Of a stretch of DNA of 54,612 nt, positions 7,569 to 15,568 are shown piece by piece. Each line of letters starts with the position of its first letter. The stretch's first letter is position 1. Below the pieces are notes generated by a model. That model ran no database searches, was not told the DNA's origin, and was given only the letters and a program-made list of their open reading frames with translations. Made by a program: the position numbers and the translations under genes. The DNA is from Bacteroidaceae bacterium. GTDB lineage: Bacteria > Bacteroidota > Bacteroidia > Bacteroidales > Bacteroidaceae. Where the stretch lies: contig JAFQBG010000013.1 of assembly GCA_017416705.1 (NCBI GenBank), forward strand, positions 1-54,612, written 5' to 3'.

Positions 7569-9878
7569 TTATAGGTTGGCACCGCATTGGTCGCAGAAAC
7601 GGCTGCCGGGTTCAAGCTCGGCTCCACACTCGGGACACACTGCGGCTACGCTTTTTTGTGCAGGTGCTTGCTGTGTCATGGGCTGTTGCTGTGCCACTTG
7701 TTGGTTGTAGGCGGGTGCTTGCTGCGTAGGCTGCTGTTGGGGTTGGGGAGCGCCTACGTTGTTGCGCGTGGTGTAGTCGAGGGCGCGGTCGTAGGCTGTG
7801 TCCATGCGTCCTTCCTGACGGCGTATGCGTTCGTCGCGTTCGCGCAGTTGTTGCTCTTTTTCGGCTATCTGCTCTTGTGCGCGACGTGCATCCTCTTCGG
7901 CGCGTTGCGTGTTGCGACCATTGTTCATTGCCATTTCCATCATTTTGAACATGCGGTCTTCCATACGTTCGTATGCCTCGTCGCGTTTGGCGCGTTCGGC
8001 ATCGACGCGTTCGTTGGCACGACGCTCGGCATCGACGCTGTATTTGTTTTCGGCATAGGCGCGTGCTCCTTCGCCTCCCGACAATGCCCACACCTGTTCT
8101 TCGCTCAGGTGTTGTGCGTTCTCCCATTTCAGGCGTTCTGTCTCTTGGGCGTTGCGCATGCGTGCCTGCTCCATTTCGGCTTCGTGACGACGCTCGTTCT
8201 GCTTGGATTCTTCTTGGGCTCTTTGCATTGCCATGAATTGCTGGAATTGGGCATCGTTTTCTTCGCGCTCCAATTCGCTCATGCGTTTGGCGTCGTTGAA
8301 TTCCATGTCGCGCTGACGTTGCTCGATGTCGAGCCCGGCATTGGCTGCGGCACGTTTGCGCTCCAATTGCTTATAGTAGCGTGTATCCTCGAATTCTTCG
8401 CGAATCATCTCTATCTCAATCTGTTTCTTGGCGATGGTGACTGCTTTGTCGGCTTCGCCTTCAAGGCGTATGCGCTCGAACTCGATGTTGTCGCGCAGCT
8501 GCATCATGGCAAGTGCGGTTCCGCGTTTGTATTCTTCGGTTTTCAGCTTGTCGCGTAGCACGTTAAGTTCTTCTTGGCGTATGAGGCCTGTTTTTTCTAT
8601 CTCGGCAAGTGCGGCATTGCGCTCCTCGTCGCTTCGCGCTTCGCGTATTATGCGCTCGTTCTTCAACAGGTATTGGAATTTTTGCAATTCGTCTTCGCGC
8701 AGTATGTTGTCGCGGTTTATATTGTCGAGCTCACGTTGCAGTTCCACCTCGGTGCGTGCTTCGTGCAGACGCTGGCTGTTTTGCGTGTCGGCAAGACGGT
8801 TTTTAAAGTCGTTGGTGCGACGCAGATAGTCCAACTCCTGCTCCGACAAATACATTTCGCGACTTAACTTATTGAAACGCTCTATGTCGTCGTTTGCAGC
8901 CGATATTTCCACAATGCGCACAAGCGATACTCCAAAGAATGCTTCGGGTGCTATGGCATTTATGCTGTTCTTTATGCGGTCGTGAAGTTCTTTGGGTATG
9001 CGATTGCTTGTGAGTTCTTCGTTGCATAGCTCGTTCTCCAATGTAACGCGTATGGTGTCGCACAACTCGTCTATCAGAAGGGTGGTGTTCAACACCTGTT
9101 TGTCGGTTAGGTAATGGGTTATGAAACGCTCGTGGTCGCTTATGGTGAAATAGGCGTTAAATCCCATGGCAACGGTGGCGGTGCGTGTGGCTACCTGCAT
9201 GGGGACAAAATTCTTGTAATCGTCGAGGTTTGCTTGTTTGGCACCCACAAGCAATGGGAATGCCTTGTTCAGCAATATTACAACCGAGAACGATGCTCCG
9301 CGTTTTGCGTTCTCCAAAATGGCTTTTTGTTGCTGCATGTACAGTTCCTCGGCATTTGGCTCTTTGCTTGCGACATCCTCTTTTTTCTTGCTGCTGAATA
9401 GGTTGCTGATAAAATTCCATGCTTTGTTCAGCATGCCGCTTTCGGGCAGTTCCTCTTGGGTGAAATCGTATGTGCCGCCGCTGATGCTTGCTATGGTACG
9501 GCCGTTGGCGCGTATGTAGGCTGTTGTGCCCTCTGACACAATGACTCCTTTCACCTTGTTGTATGAGGCAAATTCCGATTCGCCGATGACGCGGGCCACT
9601 TGTCCGGGTTGGATGTTCCATATCATGCGCTCATTGGCACTGTCCATGTCTTGGGGTAGTGGCTGTTTGTTTATTGTGGCGTTTGCCTGTATTTTTGTAC
9701 CGCATTTTGTGCAGAACTTTGCGCCGGGTTTCAATTGATTATGACATTGCGGGCATATGTTCTCGTCGTTCTTTGCTAAGTCGTTCGAGGGGGCACTTGC
9801 CGCTTCAATTTTCTTACCGCAGTGAACACAGAATTTTGCACCGGGTTTAATGGCTTGGTTACAATGAGGACAATTCAT
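7569..9878 (-). CDS. SPFH-domain coiled-coil protein with zinc ribbons at both ends
   Basis: A 769-residue cytoplasmic protein. Two zinc ribbons start it (Cys3/6/17/20 and Cys42/45/56/59). Residues about 85-345 resemble the SPFH fold of virion-core-like proteins, including MIWNIQPGQVARVIGESEF and a later helical and strand-rich part. Residues about 345-690 form a long, highly charged coiled coil, followed by a Pro/Gln-rich linker and a third zinc ribbon near the C-terminus (CPECGAELEPGSRFCDQCG). SPFH proteins oligomerise on membranes; the B. subtilis YdjI protein is a related type that works with zinc-ribbon membrane proteins and a PspA paralogue. It lies 21 bp after the protease gene. I infer a membrane-scaffold role, probably bound to the zinc-ribbon membrane protein two genes downstream. 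Confidence 0.75.
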   Translation of the reverse strand: MNCPHCNQAIKPGAKFCVHCGKKIEAASAPSNDLAKNDENICPQCHNQLKPGAKFCTKCGTKIQANATINKQPLPQDMDSANERMIWNIQPGQVARVIGESEFASYNKVKGVIVSEGTTAYIRANGRTIASISGGTYDFTQEELPESGMLNKAWNFISNLFSSKKKEDVASKEPNAEELYMQQQKAILENAKRGASFSVVILLNKAFPLLVGAKQANLDDYKNFVPMQVATRTATVAMGFNAYFTISDHERFITHYLTDKQVLNTTLLIDELCDTIRVTLENELCNEELTSNRIPKELHDRIKNSINAIAPEAFFGVSLVRIVEISAANDDIERFNKLSREMYLSEQELDYLRRTNDFKNRLADTQNSQRLHEARTEVELQRELDNINRDNILREDELQKFQYLLKNERIIREARSDEERNAALAEIEKTGLIRQEELNVLRDKLKTEEYKRGTALAMMQLRDNIEFERIRLEGEADKAVTIAKKQIEIEMIREEFEDTRYYKQLERKRAAANAGLDIEQRQRDMEFNDAKRMSELEREENDAQFQQFMAMQRAQEESKQNERRHEAEMEQARMRNAQETERLKWENAQHLSEEQVWALSGGEGARAYAENKYSVDAERRANERVDAERAKRDEAYERMEDRMFKMMEMAMNNGRNTQRAEEDARRAQEQIAEKEQQLRERDERIRRQEGRMDTAYDRALDYTTRNNVGAPQPQQQPTQQAPAYNQQVAQQQPMTQQAPAQKSVAAVCPECGAELEPGSRFCDQCGANL

Positions 9879-9899
9879 AATATAAGTATTTAAAAGTTT

Positions 9900-11669
9900 T
9901 TATTTGCTGTGTAATACGTTTTCTATTTTACCATCGGGCGATGCTGTGACAGAACAATATTGTTCTATGTCGGAATTTTTGTCCGATGTCTTGTAGTTGA
10001 AGTGATATGTTTCGCGTCCGTCGGCATATTTTATTTTGAATATGCTGTCGGCGGGACGGGGCTCGATGCCGTATGTTGCATATAGCTCCTTGCCTATTAT
10101 TTCGTGCATTTGTGCTATGTTGCTGTTCACCGCATTGCGTACCTGTTGAAGTAACGATGTGGGGCCTTCTTCCTCCTCGTTTTTTATATCCTCTCTGGTG
10201 TATGACACTGCATCGTTTTTGTCGGCAAGTGGCTTTTTGTCGGTTGGCTTTGTGTTAATTTGCTTTTCCTGTTTTGCTTTGTTTAGCAATTCCTCGGATG
10301 CTACAATGTACAGGGTGGGGTCGCCAAACAGGTTGAACTCGACAATGGTAAGGGCTGCGTGCGGGTCGCCGGGCTGCCTGCTGTTGAATACGGCATTACG
10401 GGCTATGAGCAAGGCTTGTCCCATGTTGTATCCTTCTAAAAGGGCTTTGATATATACTGCTGCCATTATGTCGGCGTTCGAAACTCCTACATTGTTGGGC
10501 GAGCTTGCTCCGTTGTCGGTTGCTCCCCACGACACGCGCGACGAACCAACAAAATTCAATGTGTTTGAATGAATGGACGACAGCATCATGCTTTTTTCTT
10601 TGTCCAACCCAATGAAACGGGCTCCGTAGCATGCTTCGCTGAACACTGCGTTGGGTGTCTGTATGCTACCCATGTGCCGGGGGGCAATGCCGGGTACGCA
10701 TATGTTTTTATCTATGGACTGTCCAAGATAAAAAGGTGTCTCCAACGCATTGCTGCCATGCATGTTGTAGTAGTATAACGATGCCGAGGTATGGAATATT
10801 TGGTCTAAATTTCTTATATCTACGTGCGGCGATAGTATAAGGCGGTTGTAGTAACATTCTTCAATTATTTTGCCGTCAAAATTTCGCAAATACTCTATCA
10901 ACGACGACTCGGCTGCCACCCTTGTCGATACGTTTTTCCAGTTGGGGTCGCATTGGGCGTATGCCTCGGTGAATGGTATTCCGTATGTGTTTTCTATATC
11001 GCGTTGCAAATAGCTGCACAGGTCGTCGAGCGTGGAGTCTTTTCCAAATGGCAAACGTCCCACATGGAACAGCTGGTCGTATTTGAAAATCTCCAAATTT
11101 TCGAGATTGGCAAGCATTTCCTTGCCATAGGGGAATGAGTATAGTATGTCGCTATCTACTGTTTTGTTATCCTTGTTGTGTGCCACATAGTTCTTGGTGC
11201 ATGGCATGGGTATTACGTCGTTGCCACCTACGATGAATACATATTCCGACACGATGCGTTTGCCCGATTTCTCGTGCGTGTGTATGTCCATTAGTATATC
11301 GGTGTAGTCCCAGATGCTGCTGTTGGCGTCGAGCGATACTTTTTTTCGTGCTCCCAAGAATCCTCTTTTGCAGTATGTGTAGTTGCTCGCATCGGCAAGC
11401 AGGTAGCGTATGCCGGCCTGTTTTTTTATGTCGATGAACTGTTGTAGCAGTGTTCTTATGTCGTTGGCATCGGCGTGCAACGATTTGGCAAGCAAATTTG
11501 TGTTGGTCAGTATGATGCAGCTGATGACAATGTCATTGTCTTTGCTGTCCTCGGCTGCACACTCTTGAACGTCGTCGGCATTGTGTGTTGCTTGCTCCAT
11601 GCGTGTTCCACACTCGGGACAGAAACGCGCATCGTCTTCTATTTTTGTTCCACATTCAGGGCAATACAT
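9900..11669 (-). CDS. C25 (gingipain/caspase-fold) cysteine protease with N-terminal zinc ribbon
   Basis: A 589-residue protein that opens with a zinc ribbon (Cys3/6/17/20, MYCPECGTKIEDDARFCPEC) and has no signal peptide, so it should be cytoplasmic. Residues about 45-475 look like a clan CD protease of the C25 family. The strand LYYYNMHG supplies catalytic His304, and AVFSEACYG supplies catalytic Cys347, each after a hydrophobic strand as in gingipains and caspases. LNFVGSSRVSWG matches the C25 core further on. After a charged linker (about 475-510) comes a C-terminal domain of unknown fold. Classical gingipains are secreted; a cytoplasmic zinc-ribbon version inside this operon suggests regulated proteolysis. 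The catalytic pair is intact. Substrate unknown. Confidence 0.8.
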   Translation of the reverse strand: MYCPECGTKIEDDARFCPECGTRMEQATHNADDVQECAAEDSKDNDIVISCIILTNTNLLAKSLHADANDIRTLLQQFIDIKKQAGIRYLLADASNYTYCKRGFLGARKKVSLDANSSIWDYTDILMDIHTHEKSGKRIVSEYVFIVGGNDVIPMPCTKNYVAHNKDNKTVDSDILYSFPYGKEMLANLENLEIFKYDQLFHVGRLPFGKDSTLDDLCSYLQRDIENTYGIPFTEAYAQCDPNWKNVSTRVAAESSLIEYLRNFDGKIIEECYYNRLILSPHVDIRNLDQIFHTSASLYYYNMHGSNALETPFYLGQSIDKNICVPGIAPRHMGSIQTPNAVFSEACYGARFIGLDKEKSMMLSSIHSNTLNFVGSSRVSWGATDNGASSPNNVGVSNADIMAAVYIKALLEGYNMGQALLIARNAVFNSRQPGDPHAALTIVEFNLFGDPTLYIVASEELLNKAKQEKQINTKPTDKKPLADKNDAVSYTREDIKNEEEEGPTSLLQQVRNAVNSNIAQMHEIIGKELYATYGIEPRPADSIFKIKYADGRETYHFNYKTSDKNSDIEQYCSVTASPDGKIENVLHSK

Positions 11670-11690
11670 ATATGATAGGTGTTTGTGTGT

Positions 11691-13130
11691 TTACTTTTTA
11701 AGATATTTCTCGCGTCGGCTGCTTACCCCTTTCACATAGTTTCGGGCTTCGCTTGTGTTTAAATTGCTGACAAGGTGGTTGTATAGTTGCTGATAGTTAT
11801 ATTTGTTTATGAGCGGTATTGCTTTGCTTATATTGGTGTTGCCTGTGAACGAACGGCTGACGTTGCCGGCTCCGGTGTTATAGCTTGCTATGACACATAG
11901 ACGTCGGCAGTCGGGGTCGGTTACTTTGGAAAATTGGTTCATTAGAATACGCAGATAGGCTGTACCCAATTCTATGTTCTGATGGGGTACGAACAGATAG
12001 CTTTTTGTGGGTGCCCATTCGCGCTTGTACACGTAGCGGTAGGCATCGTATCCGCCCGACGAGGGTACAAGCTGCATGAGGCCGTAGGCGGGAACCCAGC
12101 TTGTGGCTTCGGGGTTGAAACGGGACTCTTGCTCCATTACGGCGTATATGAGCGGTTGTTCTATCTGGAATATCTGCGAGTATTTTGCTATGTGGTCTTT
12201 GTATAGGGCTGCATTCTTCGACAGATTGTCGGTGGCAAGTCGCATTTGCACTTGAACCACTGTGCGTTGTTTGTTGTCGGTTCCTTTTATATCTATTCTT
12301 TTTTGTGCGCTTTGTGCTGCAATGGCTTTTGCCATTGTCATGGTGTTCTTTTTGCTGTATTTTTGTATTATTTTGTTTTCGGCGTTTCGGCGTGCCTCTT
12401 CGCGGCGGGCTGCAATGTCGCTCTTTTGGTTGTCTTGGTTGCGCAAAACAAGGCTTGCTTTTGTCTCTTTGTTGTTTGCGGGGGCATCATTGCGAGGGGC
12501 GTTGTCGGCCAATGCCAATTCCTTGCCTCGCACTGTGGGGGCGGGTGGAACGGGGCGTGCGTTGCGGGGTTTCTCCTCGGCGGTTTCTTGGGGTAATTCT
12601 ATTTTGTAGCCCGACAAATCAACAAGGCCTTCCAGTATGGGGGCAACTGTCAGGTATTCCGAAATATCGACGGTCGATTTATACGGACAGGTCGAACCGC
12701 GACTGCTCAGCATTTTTTCTATTGCTTTTTCCAAACGGCGTTCTATTTGCGCCGAATCGTATTTGTGAATATCGTCAAAGGCTATTTCCACTATAATATC
12801 CCCTTTGTCAAAATCTACAATGGAACGCGCTTTGTAGTCGTCGCTATATTCTACCCATTTGGTTGGTGTGTCGTCAATTATACTGTCTTTTCCCCAAATT
12901 TGTGTGATGTTGCTTACATAGTTGTTGTACTCTGCACGCATTTTTTCCTCGTAGCGCAGATATTCGTCGCGAGCTTCCTCGCTGTATTGTTCGAAATTGG
13001 AAACGGCTTGCGCTGCCATGCCTTCGAACTCCATACGCATGGAGTCGAGCGGAGTGGTATCGCCCTTTGTCTGAGCAAAAATATTTATAGCAAATAGCAA
13101 TAGAGATATTGTGTGTGTTAGTTTTTTCAT
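11691..13130 (-). CDS. MltC-like lytic murein transglycosylase
   Basis: A 479-residue exported protein (signal peptide ending near IFAQ, residue 20). Residues about 60-180 resemble the MltC N-terminal domain: QIWG, WVEYSDDYKARSIVDFDKGDI with the VDF-x-KG motif. A long Ala/Lys/Glu-rich linker (190-300) follows, then an SLT domain: LIYAVMEQESRFNPEA with catalytic Glu335, AYGLMQLVP at about 348-356, and ASYNTGAGNVSR. Such enzymes cleave the MurNAc-GlcNAc bond to give anhydro-muropeptides. It is first in the nine-gene operon, 20 bp before the protease gene. It may open the wall for the exported partners or provide the damage signal; both are inference. Confidence 0.85.
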   Translation of the reverse strand: MKKLTHTISLLLFAINIFAQTKGDTTPLDSMRMEFEGMAAQAVSNFEQYSEEARDEYLRYEEKMRAEYNNYVSNITQIWGKDSIIDDTPTKWVEYSDDYKARSIVDFDKGDIIVEIAFDDIHKYDSAQIERRLEKAIEKMLSSRGSTCPYKSTVDISEYLTVAPILEGLVDLSGYKIELPQETAEEKPRNARPVPPAPTVRGKELALADNAPRNDAPANNKETKASLVLRNQDNQKSDIAARREEARRNAENKIIQKYSKKNTMTMAKAIAAQSAQKRIDIKGTDNKQRTVVQVQMRLATDNLSKNAALYKDHIAKYSQIFQIEQPLIYAVMEQESRFNPEATSWVPAYGLMQLVPSSGGYDAYRYVYKREWAPTKSYLFVPHQNIELGTAYLRILMNQFSKVTDPDCRRLCVIASYNTGAGNVSRSFTGNTNISKAIPLINKYNYQQLYNHLVSNLNTSEARNYVKGVSSRREKYLKK

Positions 13131-13230
13131 AGCTATTTTATTTTGCCGTTGTTTTGTTTTTTATTGTAACGCGCTGTGTGTTAGCGTGTTGTGCATGACT
13201 GTTTCTTTTTTGTGAAAAGATAAAAACTTA

Positions 13231-13251
13231 ATATCTCTTGGTAAGAGATAT
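13231..13251. promoter_or_regulatory. Palindromic operator-like site 1
   Basis: A perfect inverted repeat, ATATCTCTT-GGT-AAGAGATAT, with 9-bp arms, lies about 100 bp upstream of the start of the nine-gene operon. The core TCTCTTGGTAAGAGA recurs on the opposite strand at 13504-13518. The form fits a dimeric repressor or activator site; the protein that binds is unknown. Confidence 0.5.
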
Positions 13252-13481
13252 TTTTAACAAATGAAAAGCCATTGTAATAAATCACATAGCTACTTATAAT
13301 ATATTATGTATAACCATTTTTTGCAAAACAAATAAACAATTTGCTAAACGTTTTCACACTGCACAAATATCCAACAATGTGCAAAATGAAGGATTTTAGG
13401 ATTTTATTTTATAAAAATTGAACAATTTTATGTATAAAAGATTTTTTTTATACAAATTTTATATACTTTTGCTCTTGTGAT

Positions 13482-13500
13482 TATCTCTTGCCAAGAAACA
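13482..13500. promoter_or_regulatory. Degenerate operator-like half-palindrome
   Basis: TATCTCTTGCCAAGAAACA shares the TATCTCTTG left arm of site 1 and has an imperfect right arm. It lies 3 bp before the second full palindrome and 10 bp after a -7-like element at 13464-13471, so it could be a weaker binding half of a cluster. Confidence 0.35.
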
Positions 13501-13503
13501 TTT

Positions 13504-13518
13504 TCTCTTACCAAGAGA
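13504..13518. promoter_or_regulatory. Palindromic operator-like site 2
   Basis: TCTCTT-ACC-AAGAGA is the reverse complement of the core of site 1, 273 bp away. Both copies are followed outward by ATATTTTT-like sequence, so conservation extends past the arms on one side. It may control bamD, the operon, or both by looping. Confidence 0.5.
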
Positions 13519-13596
13519 TATTTTTCTTAATTAACGCTTTATTTCTGTTTTTTAAAATTATTCACTTTTCGTTAAATAAGAAACAGAGTAAATTCG

Positions 13597-13627
13597 TTGC
13601 GTTTTTATTTGAAAAGAACTATCTTTG
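13597..13627 (+). promoter_or_regulatory. Bacteroidota-type promoter for bamD
   Basis: TTG at 13597-13599 and TATCTTTG at 13620-13627 are 20 bp apart, matching the -33/-7 pattern used by the primary sigma factor of Bacteroidota. It lies about 80 bp upstream of the bamD start. Confidence 0.55.
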
Positions 13628-13706
13628 CAAGCAATTTTGTATTAATAGGCAAAATATATCCATGTCGGTTATTATATGACAGGGATATCGGGTATATATT
13701 TAATAT

Positions 13707-14519
13707 ATGAGAAAAGTTTTTTACATATTGCTTGTTGCGGTTGTTTTTATGGCATCCTGCTCGCCGTATAATAACCTGTTGAAATCGACCGACCTCGAAT
13801 ATCGCTACGAGGCGGCTAAGGAGTATTATTTAACAGGAGAATATTCCAAGGCGGCTCCTTTGCTCGAAGGGCTTATACGTGTGTTCAAGGGTACACAATA
13901 TGCCGAAGAGTCGTTGTTCTTGTTGGCAATGTGCTATTTTGAATCGGGCGACAATTTCACTGCATCGCAATATTTCAAAATGTATTATACCAATTATCCG
14001 CGAGGCGAGTATGCCGAGCTGGCTCGTTTCTACTCGGGAAAGGCATTGTACAAAAACATAGCCGAGCCCGAACTCGACCAATCGGACACCTATGTGGCTA
14101 TTCAGGAATTACAATTGTTCATGGAGTATTTCCCTGCAAGCAAATATCGCGAGGAGGCACAGCAGATGCTATTCGATATGCACGATTTGTTAGTGGAAAA
14201 AGACTATTTGTCGGCAAAGCTATATTACGAATTGGGCGATTACATGGCATACATGGGCAATAATTACTTGGCTTGTATCATTACGGCACAAAATGCACTG
14301 AAAGACTATCCCTACACAAAGCTGCGCGAGGAATTGCTGATACTTGTTTTGCGTGCAAAATACAAAATGGCACTGCACAGCGTAGAAGACAAAAAGATAG
14401 ACCGCTATCGCGATGCAGTCGATGAGTATTATTCTTTTAAAAATGAATTCCCATCGAGTAAATATTTGCAAGAGGCCGAGAAATATTACACCGAGTCTAT
14501 AAAAATAGTGAATGAATAA
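13707..14519 (+). CDS. bamD: Outer-membrane assembly lipoprotein BamD
   Basis: A 270-residue lipoprotein (lipobox FMASC, Cys18) built from TPR repeats: YEAAKEYYLTGEYSKAAPLLEGLI, then SLFLLAMCYFESGDNFTASQYFKMY and YVAIQELQLFMEYFPASKYREEAQ. This is the BamD pattern; the protein binds BamA and helps fold beta-barrel proteins into the outer membrane. Length is typical. It is followed at 60 bp by the omega-like RNA polymerase gene and then a DUF4293 gene, an order familiar from Bacteroidales. Confidence 0.9.
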   Translation: MRKVFYILLVAVVFMASCSPYNNLLKSTDLEYRYEAAKEYYLTGEYSKAAPLLEGLIRVFKGTQYAEESLFLLAMCYFESGDNFTASQYFKMYYTNYPRGEYAELARFYSGKALYKNIAEPELDQSDTYVAIQELQLFMEYFPASKYREEAQQMLFDMHDLLVEKDYLSAKLYYELGDYMAYMGNNYLACIITAQNALKDYPYTKLREELLILVLRAKYKMALHSVEDKKIDRYRDAVDEYYSFKNEFPSSKYLQEAEKYYTESIKIVNE

Positions 14520-14579
14520 AAAAACCACACAGCGTAGCGCATAATTTAGAGTATAAAAAATAATTAAATAATAAATAAA

Positions 14580-14918
14580 ATGGATTACAAAAAGACTAAC
14601 GCTCCTACAAGCACCGTGACACGTGACATGGCAGATTTCGTTGAAGAAACAGGTAATGTTTATGAATCTGTGGCTATAATAGGCAAACGTTCCAACCAGA
14701 TAGCAGCGGAGCTAAAAGAGGAATTGCTTAAAAAACTCAACGAGTTCTCTTCCACAACCGACAACCTCGAAGAACAGTTCGAAAATCACGAACAGATAGA
14801 GATTTCGCGTTTCTATGAGCGATTGCCCAAGCCTACACTCATTGCAGCGCAAGAATTTGCCGAGGGTAAGGTATATTTCCGCGACCCTGCAAAAGAGGCA
14901 AGCAATAACGAGGACTAA
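14580..14918 (+). CDS. rpoZ: RNA polymerase omega-like subunit (Bacteroidota type)
   Basis: A 112-residue protein with the omega/Rpb6-like core NVYESVAIIGKRSNQIA followed by an acidic helical region and FYERLPKPTLIAAQEFAEGK. In Bacteroidota this small protein sits between bamD and a DUF4293 gene and is annotated as RNA polymerase Rpb6/omega. It should stabilise assembly of RNA polymerase. The gene product is distant from proteobacterial RpoZ, so the symbol is by family role. It is followed by the next gene after 14 bp. Confidence 0.8.
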   Translation: MDYKKTNAPTSTVTRDMADFVEETGNVYESVAIIGKRSNQIAAELKEELLKKLNEFSSTTDNLEEQFENHEQIEISRFYERLPKPTLIAAQEFAEGKVYFRDPAKEASNNED

Positions 14919-14932
14919 TTTTTTGTTGATAT

Positions 14933-15400
14933 ATGAAATTTCGTCCCTATCAACTGCTGTTTGTAGCATCCATAGCACTGTTGGTGGCAGCCCTTGTAAT
15001 GCCGGTGTTGCAGTTCATTGAGCCTAACGGCGCAACAATGGTTCTGCACAATTTCCATATAGAAAAGGCCGACGGCACGCTATCCTATGTGTCGTGTGCA
15101 TTGGGCGTTGTATTGTCGTTCACTATTTTAGTCAATCTGTTTGGAATGATAATATCGTCGTTCCAGAATTTCGAGTTGCAGAAACGCACTTCGATACTTG
15201 GAGTATTGTTGCTGACCGGTTATAATATTCTGTTGTTGGTGTGCTCGCTATTGCTGCTCGATGGTGCTGATGTACAAGTGGAGATGGCCATGCCGTTCCC
15301 GTTTATCGCGCTCATCCTGAATGTAATGTGTTTTATGTCGGCAAGACGCACCGAGGCTAAAATACTTGCTCGTGCATCGGGTTTTCGTTTGCGCGACTAA
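14933..15400 (+). CDS. DUF4293 integral membrane protein
   Basis: A 155-residue protein with four predicted transmembrane helices (about 8-26, 50-72, 86-106 and 115-137). RPYQLLFV at the start and the AEAKILARASGFRLRD-like end (TEAKILARASGFRLRD here) are typical of DUF4293, a family confined to Bacteroidota with no known function. It is third in the bamD unit and is followed by a terminator hairpin. Confidence 0.8.
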   Translation: MKFRPYQLLFVASIALLVAALVMPVLQFIEPNGATMVLHNFHIEKADGTLSYVSCALGVVLSFTILVNLFGMIISSFQNFELQKRTSILGVLLLTGYNILLLVCSLLLLDGADVQVEMAMPFPFIALILNVMCFMSARRTEAKILARASGFRLRD

Positions 15401-15436
15401 CCAAAATACAAACCGCTGACAAGGTTTGTTCGAATG

Positions 15437-15469
15437 AAATCCCGGGCTGTAATACACAGCTCGGGATTT
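15437..15469 (+). terminator. Terminator of the bamD unit
   Basis: A 14-bp stem (15437-15450 with 15456-15469, one G-U pair) with loop AATAC and a GC-rich core lies 36 bp after the DUF4293 stop. Confidence 0.75.
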
Positions 15470-15535
15470 ATACATATTTATATATAGCAGCCAATATGCC
15501 TATGTGCCACATGGCATCCATGAACATTATGCGCG

Positions 15536-15568
15536 AATATTCTGTTAGTATTAAAAAAACAGAATATT
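15536..15568 (+). promoter_or_regulatory. Inverted repeat abutting the start codon of the DsbA-like gene
   Basis: AATATTCTGTT (15536-15546) and its exact complement AACAGAATATT (15558-15568) flank an 11-nt loop. The right arm ends directly before the ATG at 15569. In RNA this would bury the ribosome entry site; in DNA it could be an operator. Confidence 0.45.

Larger units (their letters stand above)
13131..13706. other. Divergent regulatory region between the nine-gene operon and bamD
   Basis: This AT-rich 576-bp gap must hold the promoters of both units. It contains two copies, in opposite orientation, of a near-identical palindrome (13231-13251 and 13504-13518), a related half-palindrome at 13482-13500, and two plus-strand -7-like elements (13464-13471 and 13620-13627). 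I do not find a convincing minus-strand -33/-7 pair for the operon. I see no gene in it. Confidence 0.6.

Noticed and set aside
7526-7627. N-terminal extension of the 138-residue operon protein
   Set aside because: The extension would overlap the SPFH gene by 59 bp and reads as an unrelated, low-quality leader; the ATG at 7525 starts a coherent beta-rich domain.
7587-8558. Open plus-strand frame opposite the SPFH coiled-coil gene
   Set aside because: The highly charged coiled-coil coding sequence lacks stop codons on the reverse strand; the product is Cys/Leu/Phe/His-rich with no family pattern.
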